Source: CAYVWB01 sp964455395 (lineage in GTDB: Bacteria; Desulfobacterota; Desulfovibrionia; Desulfovibrionales; Desulfovibrionaceae). From it: a stretch of DNA of 31,897 nt. Every line of letters begins with the position of its first letter. Within the stretch, counting starts at the first letter, position 1. The stretch lies in contig CAYVWB010000051.1 in assembly GCA_964455395.1 (NCBI GenBank), positions 1 to 31,897 on the forward strand. Direction: 5' to 3'. Both the position numbers and the translations under genes were made by a program. A model generated the notes under the pieces. It worked only from the letters and a program-made list of their open reading frames with translations. It ran no database searches and had not been told where the DNA came from. Shown piece after piece: positions 31,820-31,897 of this stretch.

Positions 31820-31897
31820 AAGGCGTCCCGAGCCGCGCGCCGAAGTCCCCGGGCGGCGCGGCGCGCGCCATGGACACACGTCTTCAAGGAAGGCGCT

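Overview
The window is a 31.9 kb piece of a GC-rich, gene-dense bacterial chromosome. Many two-component genes, a thioredoxin-coupled arsenic operon, an FmdB protein and above all hgcAB (mercury methylation) suggest a sulfate-reducing or related anaerobe of the Desulfobacterota, probably near Desulfovibrionales. That placement is inferred from gene content only. I see no rRNA, CRISPR array, transposase, integrase or phage gene.

Layout. (1) 1-1257, minus: the 5' part of an FMN glutamate-synthase-like gene that leaves the window. (2) 1505-6266, plus: surface-polysaccharide precursor genes, namely a sulfotransferase, UDP-galactopyranose mutase (glf), UDP-glucose 4-epimerase (galE) and mannose-1-phosphate guanylyltransferase/isomerase (manC). 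(3) 6434-19691, minus: three adjacent signalling clusters. One has a PEP-synthase-like protein, a membrane kinase, a kinase relative with a degraded ATPase and three receivers. One has a dCACHE kinase with two single-domain receivers. One is an NtrC-type kinase/sigma-54 activator pair. (4) 19891-23688, plus: a small membrane protein and a large hybrid kinase (PAS, HisKA, HATPase, REC, HPt). (5) 23721-25574, minus: PAP2 phosphatase, FmdB zinc ribbon and a universal stress protein. (6) 26035-29652, plus: arsR-acr3-arsC-hgcA-hgcB, apparently one operon. (7) 30086-30246, minus: tRNA-Asp and tRNA-Val with a promoter and a terminator, followed by remnants of a sigma-54 regulator and an intact Rid-family gene at the right edge.

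The most interesting observation is in hgcA. The gene has a strong ribosome binding site and an ATG at 28133. Its frame runs straight into the conserved HgcA sequence but is crossed by one TGA at codon 42, directly after a Cys codon (Cys-TGA-Gly-Pro). Nineteen bases after the TGA lies the loop of a perfect 7-bp hairpin with loop GGTT, as expected of a bacterial SECIS element. No ATG, GTG or TTG lies between the TGA and the conserved HgcA N-terminal segment. The simplest reading is a selenocysteine-containing HgcA with a Cys-Sec pair. Its partner HgcB lacks the C-terminal Cys-Cys pair usual in that family. Together they suggest a mercury methylation system in which a selenolate/thiolate pair on HgcA handles mercury. 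The hgcAB genes sit downstream of an ArsR-controlled arsenic resistance unit, which ties their expression to metalloid sensing.

The window is also rich in short tandem repeats with odd periods (8, 9, 11 and 14 bp), several at gene ends or starts where copy-number change could alter expression or reading frame.
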